Assembly: GCF_000189755.2 (NCBI RefSeq)
Contig: NZ_KI912183.1
Span: 1,986,257 to 2,050,256, forward strand
Source of the DNA: Desulfotomaculum nigrificans DSM 574
GTDB taxonomy: Bacteria > Bacillota > Desulfotomaculia > Desulfotomaculales > Desulfotomaculaceae
Reading direction: 5' to 3'
Length of the DNA: 64,000 bases
Each line of letters begins with the position of its first letter. Position 1 is the first letter of the stretch. Below the pieces are notes generated by a model. It searched no databases, was not told the DNA's origin, and saw only the letters and a program-made list of their open reading frames with translations. A program made the translations under genes and the position numbers. Positions 29,353 to 38,190 of this stretch are shown here, one piece after another.

Positions 29353-30301
29353 CTTGAATCTTCCTTGCCCGAACCTTTTCCGCTAAACGCTCCAACTTGC
29401 GCAACCGGTGATTGACCCCGGATTTGCCAATGGGAGGGTTCCATAGTTCCCCCAGTTCCTTTAAACTGGCATCGGGATATTGTAATCTCAGCTGGGCGGC
29501 CTCTTGCAGGGTTTTGGGCAGTTTATCCAGTCCGATGGTGTTGGCCAGATATTTGATATTATCCAGCTGCCGCACTGCGGCATTGACGGTTTTATTTAAA
29601 TTGGCTGTCTCACAATTCACCAGGCGGTTCACCTGGTTGCGCATGTCTTTATAAATTCTGACATTCTCAAAGTCCAACAGGGCTGAATGGGCCCCCATCA
29701 GGTTTAGACATTCAACGATTTGTTCACTGCCCTTAAGGTAAACCACATACCAGTTTTTACGGGGGCTAACCCTGGCCGGCAGGTTAAAATTACGCATGAG
29801 TTCAGCAATATCCTGGGCGTGCTGCATATTATTGGTAATGATTTCCAGGTGATAAGTGCCCTCCGGGTTATTAACCGAACCACCGCCTAAAAAGGCCCCC
29901 CGCAAGTAGGCCCGGCGGCAACAATCATTGGCAACTAAATCCTTTATAATACCCTCTTCAGTTAGGGCAAAGCCCCCCTCGGAGATGCCCAACACCCGAA
30001 AAATTTCACTGACTCCCGGCTGGGGCGGAATGCGCACCAAATATACATTATTTTTGCGCAGTCGCACCTTGCGCCGCACCAAAATTTCTGTGGAAAGACC
30101 AAATAAACCCTTTAGCAGTTTAAATATTTTACGGGCAACAGCTGCATTTTCGGTGACAATATTTAAAGATAATTGTCTTTGCCCGCTTATTTGGATACTG
30201 CCGTCCATTTTGATCAAAGCAGCCAGTTCGGCCAACTTACAACAATCTTTATCATCCACAACCCGGGCTAATTCATTTTTAGTTACCAATGAGAAGGACA
30301 T
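29333..30301 (-). CDS. whiA: WhiA, LAGLIDADG-like DNA-binding protein
   Basis: 322 residues. An N-terminal degenerate homing-endonuclease fold ([36 protein letters not shown] split) and a C-terminal sigma-region-4-like HTH with [12 protein letters not shown]. WhiA controls sporulation septation in Streptomyces and affects division and chromosome segregation in Bacillus. ATG 30301 has GGAGGGG six bases upstream. In Bacillus the order is yvcJ-yvcK-whiA-crh; here a polysaccharide deacetylase gene and a repeat separate whiA from yvcK. Confidence 0.95.
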   Translation of the reverse strand: MSFSLVTKNELARVVDDKDCCKLAELAALIKMDGSIQISGQRQLSLNIVTENAAVARKIFKLLKGLFGLSTEILVRRKVRLRKNNVYLVRIPPQPGVSEIFRVLGISEGGFALTEEGIIKDLVANDCCRRAYLRGAFLGGGSVNNPEGTYHLEIITNNMQHAQDIAELMRNFNLPARVSPRKNWYVVYLKGSEQIVECLNLMGAHSALLDFENVRIYKDMRNQVNRLVNCETANLNKTVNAAVRQLDNIKYLANTIGLDKLPKTLQEAAQLRLQYPDASLKELGELWNPPIGKSGVNHRLRKLERLAEKVRARKIQDEFKEH

Positions 30302-30375
30302 ATTTGACCCCTCCACTTCGTTGCTATTATACCACAATATGCCAAAGGGTATTAACTTACTTTGGGGCATGCCTT

Positions 30376-30578
30376 AGGGGTCAGCTGTTGGCTGTTGGCC
30401 ATTGGCCTATAGTTATAAATAAAGGCCCGGCATTAGCTAAGTGAGCTAACACCGAACCTCAAAGCAATGCTACAAACAGAAGCGAACAGCGAAGGGCGAA
30501 AAGCGAACAGCCCGCCCCAAAGAACCGGCAAAAAAGCCAACAGCCAAAAGCCAACAGCTAACCCCAAAGGAATACCCC
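30376..30578. repeat. GCCAACAGCC-type intergenic repeat, locus 2
   Basis: The left end GGTCAGCTGTTGGCTGTTGG and the right end CCAACAGCTAACCCC are inverted, so the whole locus can fold back on itself. Between them are GCGAACAGCGAAGGGCGAAAAGCG words and a small TTAGCT/AGCTAA hairpin. It fills the gap between the deacetylase and whiA genes. Confidence 0.65.
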
Positions 30579-30579
30579 A

Positions 30580-31413
30580 CTAATACTTATGCAGCTCCTC
30601 AATAAACTTCTCATTGCTGTAATGCCCGGTTACCCGCACCCTGGGCAGTTTAAAGGGATTTTGACTGTCCTTAGCCAGCCCCAACTCGGTGGTAACCGCT
30701 GCCCGGAAACCGGCCTCCTTTACCAGTTCGGCCACCTGGTCGTTATGGCTACCGTAGGGATAAGCGAAGACATTCACCGGCTTCTTTAAACCCTGTTCCA
30801 GGACCCGCTTGGACTCTTCAATTTGCCAGCGGGCCTCCTCCGGAGACACTTCCGCTAACTTGGGGTGGTTCACGGTGTGGGCACCAATGGTGAAACCGGC
30901 GGCATCCAGTTCCTTGATTTCATCCCAGTTCATCATTTTGTTCTCGGGCTGCAATTTTTTCTGTACATCAAAAAAGTTGGTACCGCCAATGGCCTGGGAC
31001 ACCACAAAAACAGTGCCGGTAAAGCCATATTTTTTCATAATAGGGTAGGCGAAATCATGATTATCCTTATAACCGTCATCAAAGGTAATGACAATGGGTT
31101 TATCCGGCAGCGGTTTACCCTTTTGGAAATGATCCATAACATCAACCAGGGAAACCGTATGATAACCGTTTTTCTTCAGATACTTCATTTGCCACTCAAA
31201 TTTATCCGGCGGCACCCTTAACCCCAGGCCACCGGTGCGGGGATCCGGATTCACCTTGTGATACATTAATATAGGAATGCCCTGTAACTTGGGATACCTG
31301 GCATCAGAAGGGATAGACCAGTATTGATATTGCTGCCGCAGACCTGTCCCGGCCAGGGTCAGGAGAATAACCGCCAGGACGGAAAATATTAGATAGCGTT
31401 GGAATTTAGACAT
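30580..31413 (-). CDS. Polysaccharide deacetylase family protein, membrane-anchored
   Basis: 277 residues. One N-terminal membrane helix or uncleaved signal (7-24), then a NodB homology domain: ILMYHKV, VITFDDGYKDN with the catalytic and metal aspartates (motif 1), GAHTVNHPKL (motif 2), and FAYPYGS (motif 3). It would deacetylate peptidoglycan or another N-acetylglucosamine polymer outside the cell. AAAGGAG stands eight bases before ATG 31413. It lies between yvcK and whiA, a position not found in Bacillus. Confidence 0.88.
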   Translation of the reverse strand: MSKFQRYLIFSVLAVILLTLAGTGLRQQYQYWSIPSDARYPKLQGIPILMYHKVNPDPRTGGLGLRVPPDKFEWQMKYLKKNGYHTVSLVDVMDHFQKGKPLPDKPIVITFDDGYKDNHDFAYPIMKKYGFTGTVFVVSQAIGGTNFFDVQKKLQPENKMMNWDEIKELDAAGFTIGAHTVNHPKLAEVSPEEARWQIEESKRVLEQGLKKPVNVFAYPYGSHNDQVAELVKEAGFRAAVTTELGLAKDSQNPFKLPRVRVTGHYSNEKFIEELHKY

Positions 31414-31443
31414 GGAAGTTTCTCCTTTGACTTAAGGGTAGTG

Positions 31444-32775
31444 CTATCGGGTCCGGGACGGCTGGTATATTTTCACCGGGGTCCGCTCTAAAGCGGCGGT
31501 CCTGGCATCTAAAATAATTTGCATAACCGCCTGGGCCAGTTTTTCCGGCTGGTGGCGCACCACGTTGGTCTGCTGCACCAGGTATTTGGCCGTCACCCGG
31601 ACCCCTAACCGGGATAACTGATGGAGGTCCACTTTTACCGGCCCGGCACCCTGTTCCCGGTACTTTTTCAACAGGCGGCCGGGAATTGGCTCACTGTTAA
31701 CCAGCACATGCTCCACCACCGGGCCGGCATGGTCAATAATGGCAGCCACATGGTCCGAGGCGGCATAACCGATGGTTTCGCCGGGCTGGGTCATGATATT
31801 GCAAATATAAATTTTTTGGGCGGCTGATCTTTTAATGGCCTCGGCCACTCCCTGCACCAGTAAATTGGGAATGACACTGGTGTAAAGGCTGCCCGGTCCT
31901 AAAATAATGGCATCCGCTTCCTCAATGGCAGTTAATGCCTCGGGCACAGGCTGGCAGTTGGCCGGATGCAGAAAAATCCGTTTAATTTTTTTCCGGCTGG
32001 CGGAAATATTGCACTCCCCATAAACCTCGGTACCGTCAACCAGTTGGGCTCCCAGTACCACATTTTTCAGAGTAGCCGGTAAAACCTGACCCCGAATGGC
32101 CAAAACCTTGGACAGTGCCCGTACGGCCCCGTCAAAGCCACCGGATACGTCGGTAAGTCCGGCTAAAAACAAATTTCCCAGGTTGTGCCCGGCCAGTTCC
32201 CCGCTGGCAAAGCGGTACTGCAGCACCTCTTCCATCAGGGTTTCTTTATCCGCTAAAGCCACCAGGCAGTTGCGAATATCCCCCGGCGGCAAAATACCCA
32301 GATTATCCCGCAGGCGACCGGAACTGCCACCATCATCGGTAACGGCCACGATGGCGGTAATATTGCTGGTGTACTCTTTTAAGCCCTTCAGCAAACTGGA
32401 AAGGCCAGTACCTCCGCCAATGACCACCACCCGGGGCCCCTTCTGCAATGAGCGGCGGTTATAAATCACTTCCACCAGCCGTTCGGAATTATCCGGCTTA
32501 ATCACTCCCATAATTGACCGAAAGGCCATCTGAAAACCGGTAACCAGCATCAAGAGACCAATTAAGGCCACAATGGCGCCAATTAACCATTGGGGAAAAC
32601 CTGCCAATTGATTAGCCATTATATCTATAATCTTACTCATCAGGCCAACCAGGTGGCGATCCAGCATAGCTAACCCCAGGCCCAGCAGGGCAACGCCCAC
32701 CACGGCCAGGGCCAGCCAGCGTTTTAACTTCATCCCAGGATAAAGCCATTTGAGCAAAGAGGCCAATTTCCCCAC
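31444..32775 (-). CDS. yvcK: YvcK/GlmR-type protein with N-terminal membrane anchor
   Basis: 443 residues. Two membrane helices (about 18-36 and 62-84) precede the YvcK/CofD-like domain with VVVIGGGTGLSSLL, VTDDGGSSGRLR, PGDIRNCL and ILGPGSLYTSVIPNLLV. In Bacillus this UDP-GlcNAc-binding protein steers carbon toward cell wall precursors during gluconeogenic growth. The GTG at 32775 lies three bases after rapZ with a weak site, so the exact start is uncertain. Membrane-anchored forms are known in Clostridia; Bacillus YvcK has no anchor. Confidence 0.92.
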   Translation of the reverse strand: MGKLASLLKWLYPGMKLKRWLALAVVGVALLGLGLAMLDRHLVGLMSKIIDIMANQLAGFPQWLIGAIVALIGLLMLVTGFQMAFRSIMGVIKPDNSERLVEVIYNRRSLQKGPRVVVIGGGTGLSSLLKGLKEYTSNITAIVAVTDDGGSSGRLRDNLGILPPGDIRNCLVALADKETLMEEVLQYRFASGELAGHNLGNLFLAGLTDVSGGFDGAVRALSKVLAIRGQVLPATLKNVVLGAQLVDGTEVYGECNISASRKKIKRIFLHPANCQPVPEALTAIEEADAIILGPGSLYTSVIPNLLVQGVAEAIKRSAAQKIYICNIMTQPGETIGYAASDHVAAIIDHAGPVVEHVLVNSEPIPGRLLKKYREQGAGPVKVDLHQLSRLGVRVTAKYLVQQTNVVRHQPEKLAQAVMQIILDARTAALERTPVKIYQPSRTR

Positions 32776-32778
32776 CGC

Positions 32779-33645
32779 CTAAACTCTCATAATATCACGG
32801 TGCCGTATATTTACCCGGTAGCCCTTTTGGATTAAAACTTCCCCCAGTTTATTGGCCAGGGTTACTGACCGGTGCATACCACCGGTGCAGCCAATGGCAA
32901 TCATCAGCGTGGCTTTGCCTTCATTTTGGTAATGGGGGATTAGAAAATCCACAAAGTCAGTTAATTTTTCCATGAACTCCCTGGTCACATCATGAGAAGT
33001 AACATACTTTTGCACCGGTTCATCATTCCCCGTGAGACAGCGCAGCTCCGGAATATAATGGGGATTGGGCAAAAACCGGACATCAATGACCAGGTCGGAG
33101 TCCAGTGGGATGCCGTATTTATAACCAAAGGAAATGACAGTGATCAGTAACCGGTTAATGTCTTTGTCACCGCCATATTCAGCAATGATTTGTTCCTTTA
33201 ACTGGTTATTGGACAAATTGGATGTATCAATTATTTTGTTGGCCCGGCCCCTGATTTCCCGCAGCAGTTCCCGCTCTTCCCGGATCACCTGCAGCACCTC
33301 GCCGTGGGTATCCAGCGGGTGACGCCGGCGGGATTCCTTGTATCGGCGGACCAGGGTTTCGTCCGAAGCCTCCAAAAACAAAATTTCATATTTATAACCC
33401 TGCTGGCCGAGATCACTTAATACCTCATTAACCTGGTTAAAGAAGGACCCACCCCGGATATCCACCACCAGGGCCACTTTATCAATTTTACCGTTGGATT
33501 GAGAAACCAGCTCAGCAAATTTAGGAATCAGCGCCGGGGGCAAATTATCCACACAGAAGTAACCCAAATCCTCCAGACTTTGCACTGCCTGTGTTTTTCC
33601 TGCCCCGGACATGCCGGTTACAATAAGTAATTTCGGACCGGTCAC
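32779..33645 (-). CDS. rapZ: RapZ/YvcJ, P-loop nucleotide-binding adapter
   Basis: 288 residues. Walker [10 protein letters not shown] at 11-19, DNLPPALIP, and the C-terminal domain with [11 protein letters not shown]. In E. coli RapZ guides RNase E to the sRNA GlmZ; in Bacillus YvcJ hydrolyses nucleotides and affects competence. GTG 33645 has AAGGGGG seven bases upstream. It is the first gene of the rapZ-yvcK pair. Confidence 0.95.
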   Translation of the reverse strand: MTGPKLLIVTGMSGAGKTQAVQSLEDLGYFCVDNLPPALIPKFAELVSQSNGKIDKVALVVDIRGGSFFNQVNEVLSDLGQQGYKYEILFLEASDETLVRRYKESRRRHPLDTHGEVLQVIREERELLREIRGRANKIIDTSNLSNNQLKEQIIAEYGGDKDINRLLITVISFGYKYGIPLDSDLVIDVRFLPNPHYIPELRCLTGNDEPVQKYVTSHDVTREFMEKLTDFVDFLIPHYQNEGKATLMIAIGCTGGMHRSVTLANKLGEVLIQKGYRVNIRHRDIMRV

Positions 33646-33689
33646 TTCACAACCCCCTTAGAATAAGGACAAGCCTCTATACCTACTAT

Positions 33690-33718
33690 ATTTTAAACGG
33701 TGGTTTTAAATAAAGCAA
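33690..33718 (-). promoter_or_regulatory. Probable sigma-A promoter of rapZ-yvcK
   Basis: On the minus strand TTGCTT and TAAAAT are separated by 17 bases, about 45 bases before the rapZ start, in the only AT-rich part of the 33646-33772 gap. Confidence 0.5.
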
Positions 33719-33772
33719 ACTTTATCATTTAAGAGGGGCATTGCTCCGGTAGCCGGTTTAACATCAGTATAT

Positions 33773-34756
33773 TTAAACCGGTGGGTGAGTGGCGCCAGTC
33801 ACACCGCCCACTTCCTTTAAAGCCAGGGCCAGTGCGCCTAAAACACCCGCCCGGCCGCCTAAGGCCGCATTAACCAGGGTCACCGCCCGACGGGCTCCCC
33901 GGTGGGTGCGGGCATTAAATTCCGCTTCCATTACCGGCCAGATTATCTCTCGCATGGCCATCACGCCGCCGCCAATGACAATTAAAGAAGGGTTTAATAT
34001 ATTGGCTACAGCGGCTAAGCCAATGCCCAGGGCACCGGCTGCCCGGTGCAAAATTTCCCTGGCTTCCGGGTCGGCGGCGGCCGCCGCCCGACCTACTGCT
34101 GTGGCAGTAATGACACCATCCGCATCAACATGGGATAAAATTCCCTGTCCCCGGCCCTGGGCCGCCAATTCCCTGGCCTGCCGGGCAATGGCGGTGCCGG
34201 AGGCGATGGCCTCCAAACAACCTTTGCCGCCGCAGTTGCAGCGGGGGCCCTGGGGGTCAATGGTAATGTGGCCGATTTCCCCGGCGGTGCCGGAAACTCC
34301 GGCCATGATTTCACCCTGATAAATGATACCGCCGCCCACCCCGGTACTGACGGTAATGTACACCATATTGTCACTGCCCTGTCCCGCTCCGAAGCAGTGC
34401 TCACCCAGGGCGGCCAGGTTGGCATCATTGGCCACGGCAATGGGACAACCAAATAATTGGCCCAGGTCCTTAGTTAAATGGTAGTCCTGCCAGCCCAGGT
34501 TAGGGGCCAGGTGGACCAGGCCTGCCTGCACCGCCCCTGGCACCCCAATGCCTATGGCACCGGGCAGGCCCGCTAGTTCAGCCTTACTCATGGCTTGTTC
34601 CACTGACCGGCGTACATTTTGCAGTATCACCCGGGTACCTTTGGCTGCCTCGGTGGCCAGACGCACCTCGGCCAAAACCCGTCCCTGCCGATCCGCCACG
34701 GCAGTGAGAATTTTCGTGCCTCCCAGGTCAATACCGGCCACCACATTGGCCTGCAT
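33773..34756 (-). CDS. ROK family sugar kinase (glucokinase-like)
   Basis: 327 residues. ATP motif GIDLGGTKI, GIGVPG, a catalytic ANDANLAALGEHCFG with the DxN pair, the ROK zinc signature with GEIGHITIDPQGPRCNCGGKGCLEA (split; three cysteines and a histidine), and VIGGGV. It has no HTH, so it is a kinase and not a NagC/XylR-type repressor. ATG 34756 is eight bases after AGGAG and five bases after the HPr-like stop. Co-transcription with a Crh-like HPr suggests a shared role in carbon signalling. Confidence 0.9.
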   Translation of the reverse strand: MQANVVAGIDLGGTKILTAVADRQGRVLAEVRLATEAAKGTRVILQNVRRSVEQAMSKAELAGLPGAIGIGVPGAVQAGLVHLAPNLGWQDYHLTKDLGQLFGCPIAVANDANLAALGEHCFGAGQGSDNMVYITVSTGVGGGIIYQGEIMAGVSGTAGEIGHITIDPQGPRCNCGGKGCLEAIASGTAIARQARELAAQGRGQGILSHVDADGVITATAVGRAAAAADPEAREILHRAAGALGIGLAAVANILNPSLIVIGGGVMAMREIIWPVMEAEFNARTHRGARRAVTLVNAALGGRAGVLGALALALKEVGGVTGATHPPV

Positions 34757-34761
34757 GGAAC

Positions 34762-35034
34762 TCACTCCTCTGACCCGGACACTGAGTCAGGTTTTAGTAA
34801 ATTACTTAAAACCTCCATAGCACGGGGAGCGTCTTCACCTTCCACCTCGATAATCAGTTCTCCGCCACGACGGTTGGCCAGTTCCATAACGCTCATCATG
34901 CTTTTGCCGTTAACCTTGTGTCCGCTCTGTTCCAGGGAAACCTCCGAACGAAATTGGTTAGCAGTTTTCACAAACTGCGCCACCGGTTGGGGGTCAAGTT
35001 TTTTATAATGACGTAGACTTTTTCTAAGCATCAT
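34762..35034 (-). CDS. HPr-like protein without catalytic histidine (Crh-like)
   Basis: 90 residues with the HPr fold. Where HPr has G-[IL]-H-A-R-P around phosphorylated His15, this protein reads KLDPQP, so aspartate 14 stands in place of histidine and it cannot accept phosphate from Enzyme I. The regulatory serine site is kept as GKSMMSVM (Ser45, like Ser46 of HPr). This is the state of Bacillus Crh, which has glutamine there and works with CcpA after phosphorylation by HPr kinase. The nearby rapZ-yvcK-whiA genes match the crh neighbourhood. ATG at 35034 or 35031. No hprK is in the window. Confidence 0.85.
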   Translation of the reverse strand: MMLRKSLRHYKKLDPQPVAQFVKTANQFRSEVSLEQSGHKVNGKSMMSVMELANRRGGELIIEVEGEDAPRAMEVLSNLLKPDSVSGSEE

Positions 35035-35102
35035 CCTTCCCCCTCGTCTAAATTATTAACCTTATATTGCTAGCCTTTAATATGCTCCCATCCGCCTGCT
35101 TT

Positions 35103-35903
35103 TCATTCTGCCAGCACAAACCGGGCAATTACTTCCGCCACCCCGTCTTCATCATTGGACCTGGTTATATAATCGGCCCTGGCCTGTACCTCCGGGCGGG
35201 CATTGCCCATCACCACACCCAGACCGGCATAGTCCAGCATCTCCAGGTCGTTGTCGCTATCCCCAATGGCAATGACCTGGTCAGCCCGTAAGCCCCAACG
35301 GCGGGCCAGCATATCCAGGGCATGGCCCTTGGTGGCCAGCGGGTGGGAAAACTCCAGGAAGTGGGGTTTAGACTTGGTAATATGCAGGGCGCTGCCAAAA
35401 TACCGCTGCATTTGCTCCCTTAATATGTTAAGTTCGTTTTCTTTCCCCACCGCCAGCACTTTGGTGGGGGCCCGATCTAAAAACTTCAGTAAATCACCCA
35501 CCGGGTGCGGCACCACGCCGCACACCCGACCATATTGTACTGCCTCGGGGGTAAGCTTTTCCACATACAGGGTGTCATCCACGTAGACATTGGTGTGGAA
35601 GTGAGGAGCAATTCGGCTGATCACCTCCCGGGCCAAATCCAGGGGTAACGGCAGGTGCAGCAATTCTTCTCCGGAAACAGTCTCTTTAACCAGCGCCCCC
35701 TGGTAGGTGATCAGAGGCAAGTTTAATGCCAACTCCCGGGCATAGGGCAAGGCCGACTGGTACATCCGGCCGGTGGCCAGGGTCACATGCACCCCGGCCT
35801 CCCGGGCCCGCCGGATATATTCTTTAGTCCGGGGAGAAATGGTAAGGTCTTTAGTTAATAATGTATCGTCTAAGTCAATGGCAATCATCCGATATTGGGG
35901 CAA
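35103..35903 (-). CDS. Cof-type HAD-IIB phosphatase
   Basis: 266 residues. HAD motif 1 as IDLDDTLL, motif 2 threonine in LATGRM, motif 3 lysine in TKGHAL, and motif 4 GDSDNDLEML. The alpha/beta cap between motifs 2 and 3 places it in the Cof/YwpJ type IIB group, which act on sugar phosphates or pyridoxal phosphate. TTG 35903 has AAAGGAGG eight bases upstream. Separated from the HPr-like gene by 68 bases. Confidence 0.9.
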   Translation of the reverse strand: MPQYRMIAIDLDDTLLTKDLTISPRTKEYIRRAREAGVHVTLATGRMYQSALPYARELALNLPLITYQGALVKETVSGEELLHLPLPLDLAREVISRIAPHFHTNVYVDDTLYVEKLTPEAVQYGRVCGVVPHPVGDLLKFLDRAPTKVLAVGKENELNILREQMQRYFGSALHITKSKPHFLEFSHPLATKGHALDMLARRWGLRADQVIAIGDSDNDLEMLDYAGLGVVMGNARPEVQARADYITRSNDEDGVAEVIARFVLAE

Positions 35904-35927
35904 GGGAAAATCCTCCTTTTGGGTAGT

Positions 35928-36147
35928 TCTTTGGGGTCGGCTGTTGGCCTAGGCTCAAGGGCATTTCTTTGGGGTCCCGCTGTTTGCTTTTCGCTATTCG
36001 ACTAATAGGCATTCCTCTGGGGTCCTGTTGTTAGACTTATGGGTCCTGCTTTCCGGTCCTGTTTTTGGGCCCTTAACAGGACCCAAGAAAATGACCCGAC
36101 AGGCGAAAAGCGAATAGCGAATGGCCAACAGCCAACAGCCGACCCCT
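35928..36147. repeat. GCCAACAGCC-type intergenic repeat, locus 3
   Basis: Left end GGGGTCGGCTGTTGGCC, right end GGCCAACAGCCAACAGCCGACCCC in two parts: a long inverted repeat. Inside are TTTTCGCTATTCG and its inverse CGAAAAGCGAATAGCG, and a GGGTCCTGTTGTTAGACT word shared with locus 1. The right arm ends at the uvrC stop codon, and the locus could act as its transcription end. Confidence 0.65.
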
Positions 36148-37999
36148 AAGTCTCCTCCCTAAAGTACCGGTACACCGCCTCGGCGGATTTGCTGTTCATG
36201 CCCGGCACCCGGGCCAGTTCCTCCACCGAGGCCTGTTTAATGGCCTCCAGGGTCTTGTAGGCTTTATACAGCTCCCGGCGGCGTACCGGGCCGATGCCTT
36301 CTATTTCATCCAACACCGATTTTAAGTTGCGCTTTTTACGCAGCTGGCGGTGATAGGTAACAGCGAAGCGGTGGGCTTCATCCCGCAGGCGCTGTAACAT
36401 CTGCAGCCCCCGGGACTCCCTGGGCAGCCGGATGGGGTCCGGCCGGCCCGGGGCAAACAATAGTTCCTCTTCCTTGGCCAGGCCAAAGGTGGGGATGTGA
36501 GCAAAACCCTGCTCCAGCATGGCCTCCCGGGCCGCTGAAAGCTGCCCCTTACCCCCGTCAATAATAATTAAATCCGGCAGCCGGCTAAACTTGGCCCGGC
36601 CGGCGGGCAATTGTCCGGCATCAATTAAAGTTTGTTCCTCCCTGGCCTTGGCCAGCCGCCGGCTTAAGGTCTCTTTCATCGAAGCAAAATCGTTGGGTCC
36701 TTCCACTGTACGGATTTTAAACCGGCGGTACTGATCTTTGGCCGGTTTTCCTTCCTCAAAGACCACCATGGAGGCCACCGATTCGGTTCCCTGGGTGTTG
36801 GAAATGTCGTAGCACTCCATCCGGCGGGGCGGCCGCTCTAATCCCAGGGCGGCGGTAAGTTCCGCCAGGGCGCCGTCAATGGCATCCCGCCCGGCCTGGC
36901 GTTCCAACTGGGCCTGTTCCAGGGACAACAGGGCATTTTGGGCTGCCATTTCTACCAGCTTGTGCTTATCCCCCCGCTGGGGCACCTTAATGGTGACCTT
37001 GCTCCCCCTGAGGCCGCTAAGCCAGGTGGAGATTAATTGTTTATCCTCTATATCCTCGGACAGTAAAATTTCGGCCGGTACAAACTCGGTTTGACTGTAA
37101 AAACGCTGGATGAAGGAACTCATCACCTCACCCCGCTCCATATTATCGGTACCCTCCAGAAAATACGGTTCCCGGCCAATTAATTTACCGCCCCGCACAA
37201 AAAATACCGTCAAGCAAGCTTCATCAAAACCCCGGGCCATGGCGATAACATCCTGATCCACCAGGTCGGTGGACACCACCTTCTGCCGCTCCACCACCTT
37301 TTCAATGGCCAGCAACTGATCCCGCAGTTCCGCCGCCTTTTCAAATTCCAGATTTTCCGCCGCCTCTTCCATGCGCAGCCGCAACCGTTTGATTAAATCC
37401 TCCTGCCGACCCTCCAAAAATAACACCACTTCATTAACCATATCCCGGTAGCGGGCCCGGTCCACCAAGTTACAACAGGGCCCCAAACAGCGCTTGATAT
37501 GGAAATTGAGGCAGGGCCTGTCCCGGGGGGCCAACTCCCGCTGTTTACAGGTGCGCAGGGGGAAGATTTTCTTTAACAACCGGATGGTTTCATTCACTGC
37601 CCCTACATTGGTAAAGGGACCAAAATAACGGGCACCGTCTTTAATCACCCGGCGGGTGATGACCAACCGGGGAAATTCCTCCTGCAAGGTGATTTTAATA
37701 TAAGGGTAAGTTTTATCGTCCTTCAACAGCACATTATATTTGGGCCGGTGCTCTTTAATCAAGTTATTTTCTAAGATTAAAGCCTCCACCTCGGAATCGG
37801 TGACAATATATTCTATGTCCACCGCCCGCTTGAGCATGGCCTTTACCTTGGGGGACTGGTCCCCGGACTGAAAATAGGACCGGACGCGGTTTTTTAGGGA
37901 CACCGCCTTACCCACGTAAATAATCCGGTCTTCTTCATCTTTATATAAATAAACCCCTGGACGGGCAGGTATGTTTTTAATCTTGTCAGTCAGAGCCAA
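36146..37999 (-). CDS. uvrC: Excinuclease ABC subunit C
   Basis: 617 residues. GIY-YIG nuclease domain at the N terminus (PARPGVYLYK, IIYVGKAVSLKNRV), four cysteines CKQRE...CLNFHIKRCLGPCC, a UVR motif (EEAAENLEFEKAAELRDQL), the RNase H-like 5' incision domain with ECYDISNTQG and IIDGGKGQL, and a C-terminal helix-hairpin-helix. Makes both cuts in nucleotide excision repair. The TTG at 37999 is chosen because AGGGG lies eight bases upstream; upstream in-frame codons to 38038 have no site. Confidence 0.97.
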   Translation of the reverse strand: MALTDKIKNIPARPGVYLYKDEEDRIIYVGKAVSLKNRVRSYFQSGDQSPKVKAMLKRAVDIEYIVTDSEVEALILENNLIKEHRPKYNVLLKDDKTYPYIKITLQEEFPRLVITRRVIKDGARYFGPFTNVGAVNETIRLLKKIFPLRTCKQRELAPRDRPCLNFHIKRCLGPCCNLVDRARYRDMVNEVVLFLEGRQEDLIKRLRLRMEEAAENLEFEKAAELRDQLLAIEKVVERQKVVSTDLVDQDVIAMARGFDEACLTVFFVRGGKLIGREPYFLEGTDNMERGEVMSSFIQRFYSQTEFVPAEILLSEDIEDKQLISTWLSGLRGSKVTIKVPQRGDKHKLVEMAAQNALLSLEQAQLERQAGRDAIDGALAELTAALGLERPPRRMECYDISNTQGTESVASMVVFEEGKPAKDQYRRFKIRTVEGPNDFASMKETLSRRLAKAREEQTLIDAGQLPAGRAKFSRLPDLIIIDGGKGQLSAAREAMLEQGFAHIPTFGLAKEEELLFAPGRPDPIRLPRESRGLQMLQRLRDEAHRFAVTYHRQLRKKRNLKSVLDEIEGIGPVRRRELYKAYKTLEAIKQASVEELARVPGMNSKSAEAVYRYFREET

Positions 38000-38115
38000 A
38001 TCCGTCACCCCTCTAGTCCATTTTACCCCAAGTAACATTTATTGCCAATCAGCTTGGCCTCTGCCAGCTGGTTTATCTATGTCTATTGTAACTCAAAATT
38101 TGCCCCGGCCTCATC

Positions 38116-38144
38116 TTGACAAACCAGGAAAAAGAGGATAAAAA
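38116..38144 (+). promoter_or_regulatory. Sigma-A promoter of the TetR-HlyD-ABC operon
   Basis: Perfect TTGACA, a 17-base spacer and TAAAAT. The start point near 38151 falls just before the palindrome at 38155-38170. Confidence 0.75.
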
Positions 38145-38154
38145 TGAAAAGTAA

Positions 38155-38170
38155 GTAACTGGTTAGTTAC
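38155..38170. promoter_or_regulatory. Probable TetR operator
   Basis: GTAACT-GGTT-AGTTAC, an inverted repeat with perfect 6-bp arms directly downstream of the predicted start of transcription and 20 bases before the TetR gene. This position fits autorepression. Confidence 0.6.
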
Positions 38171-38190
38171 CTTATATAAAGGAGGTTACG

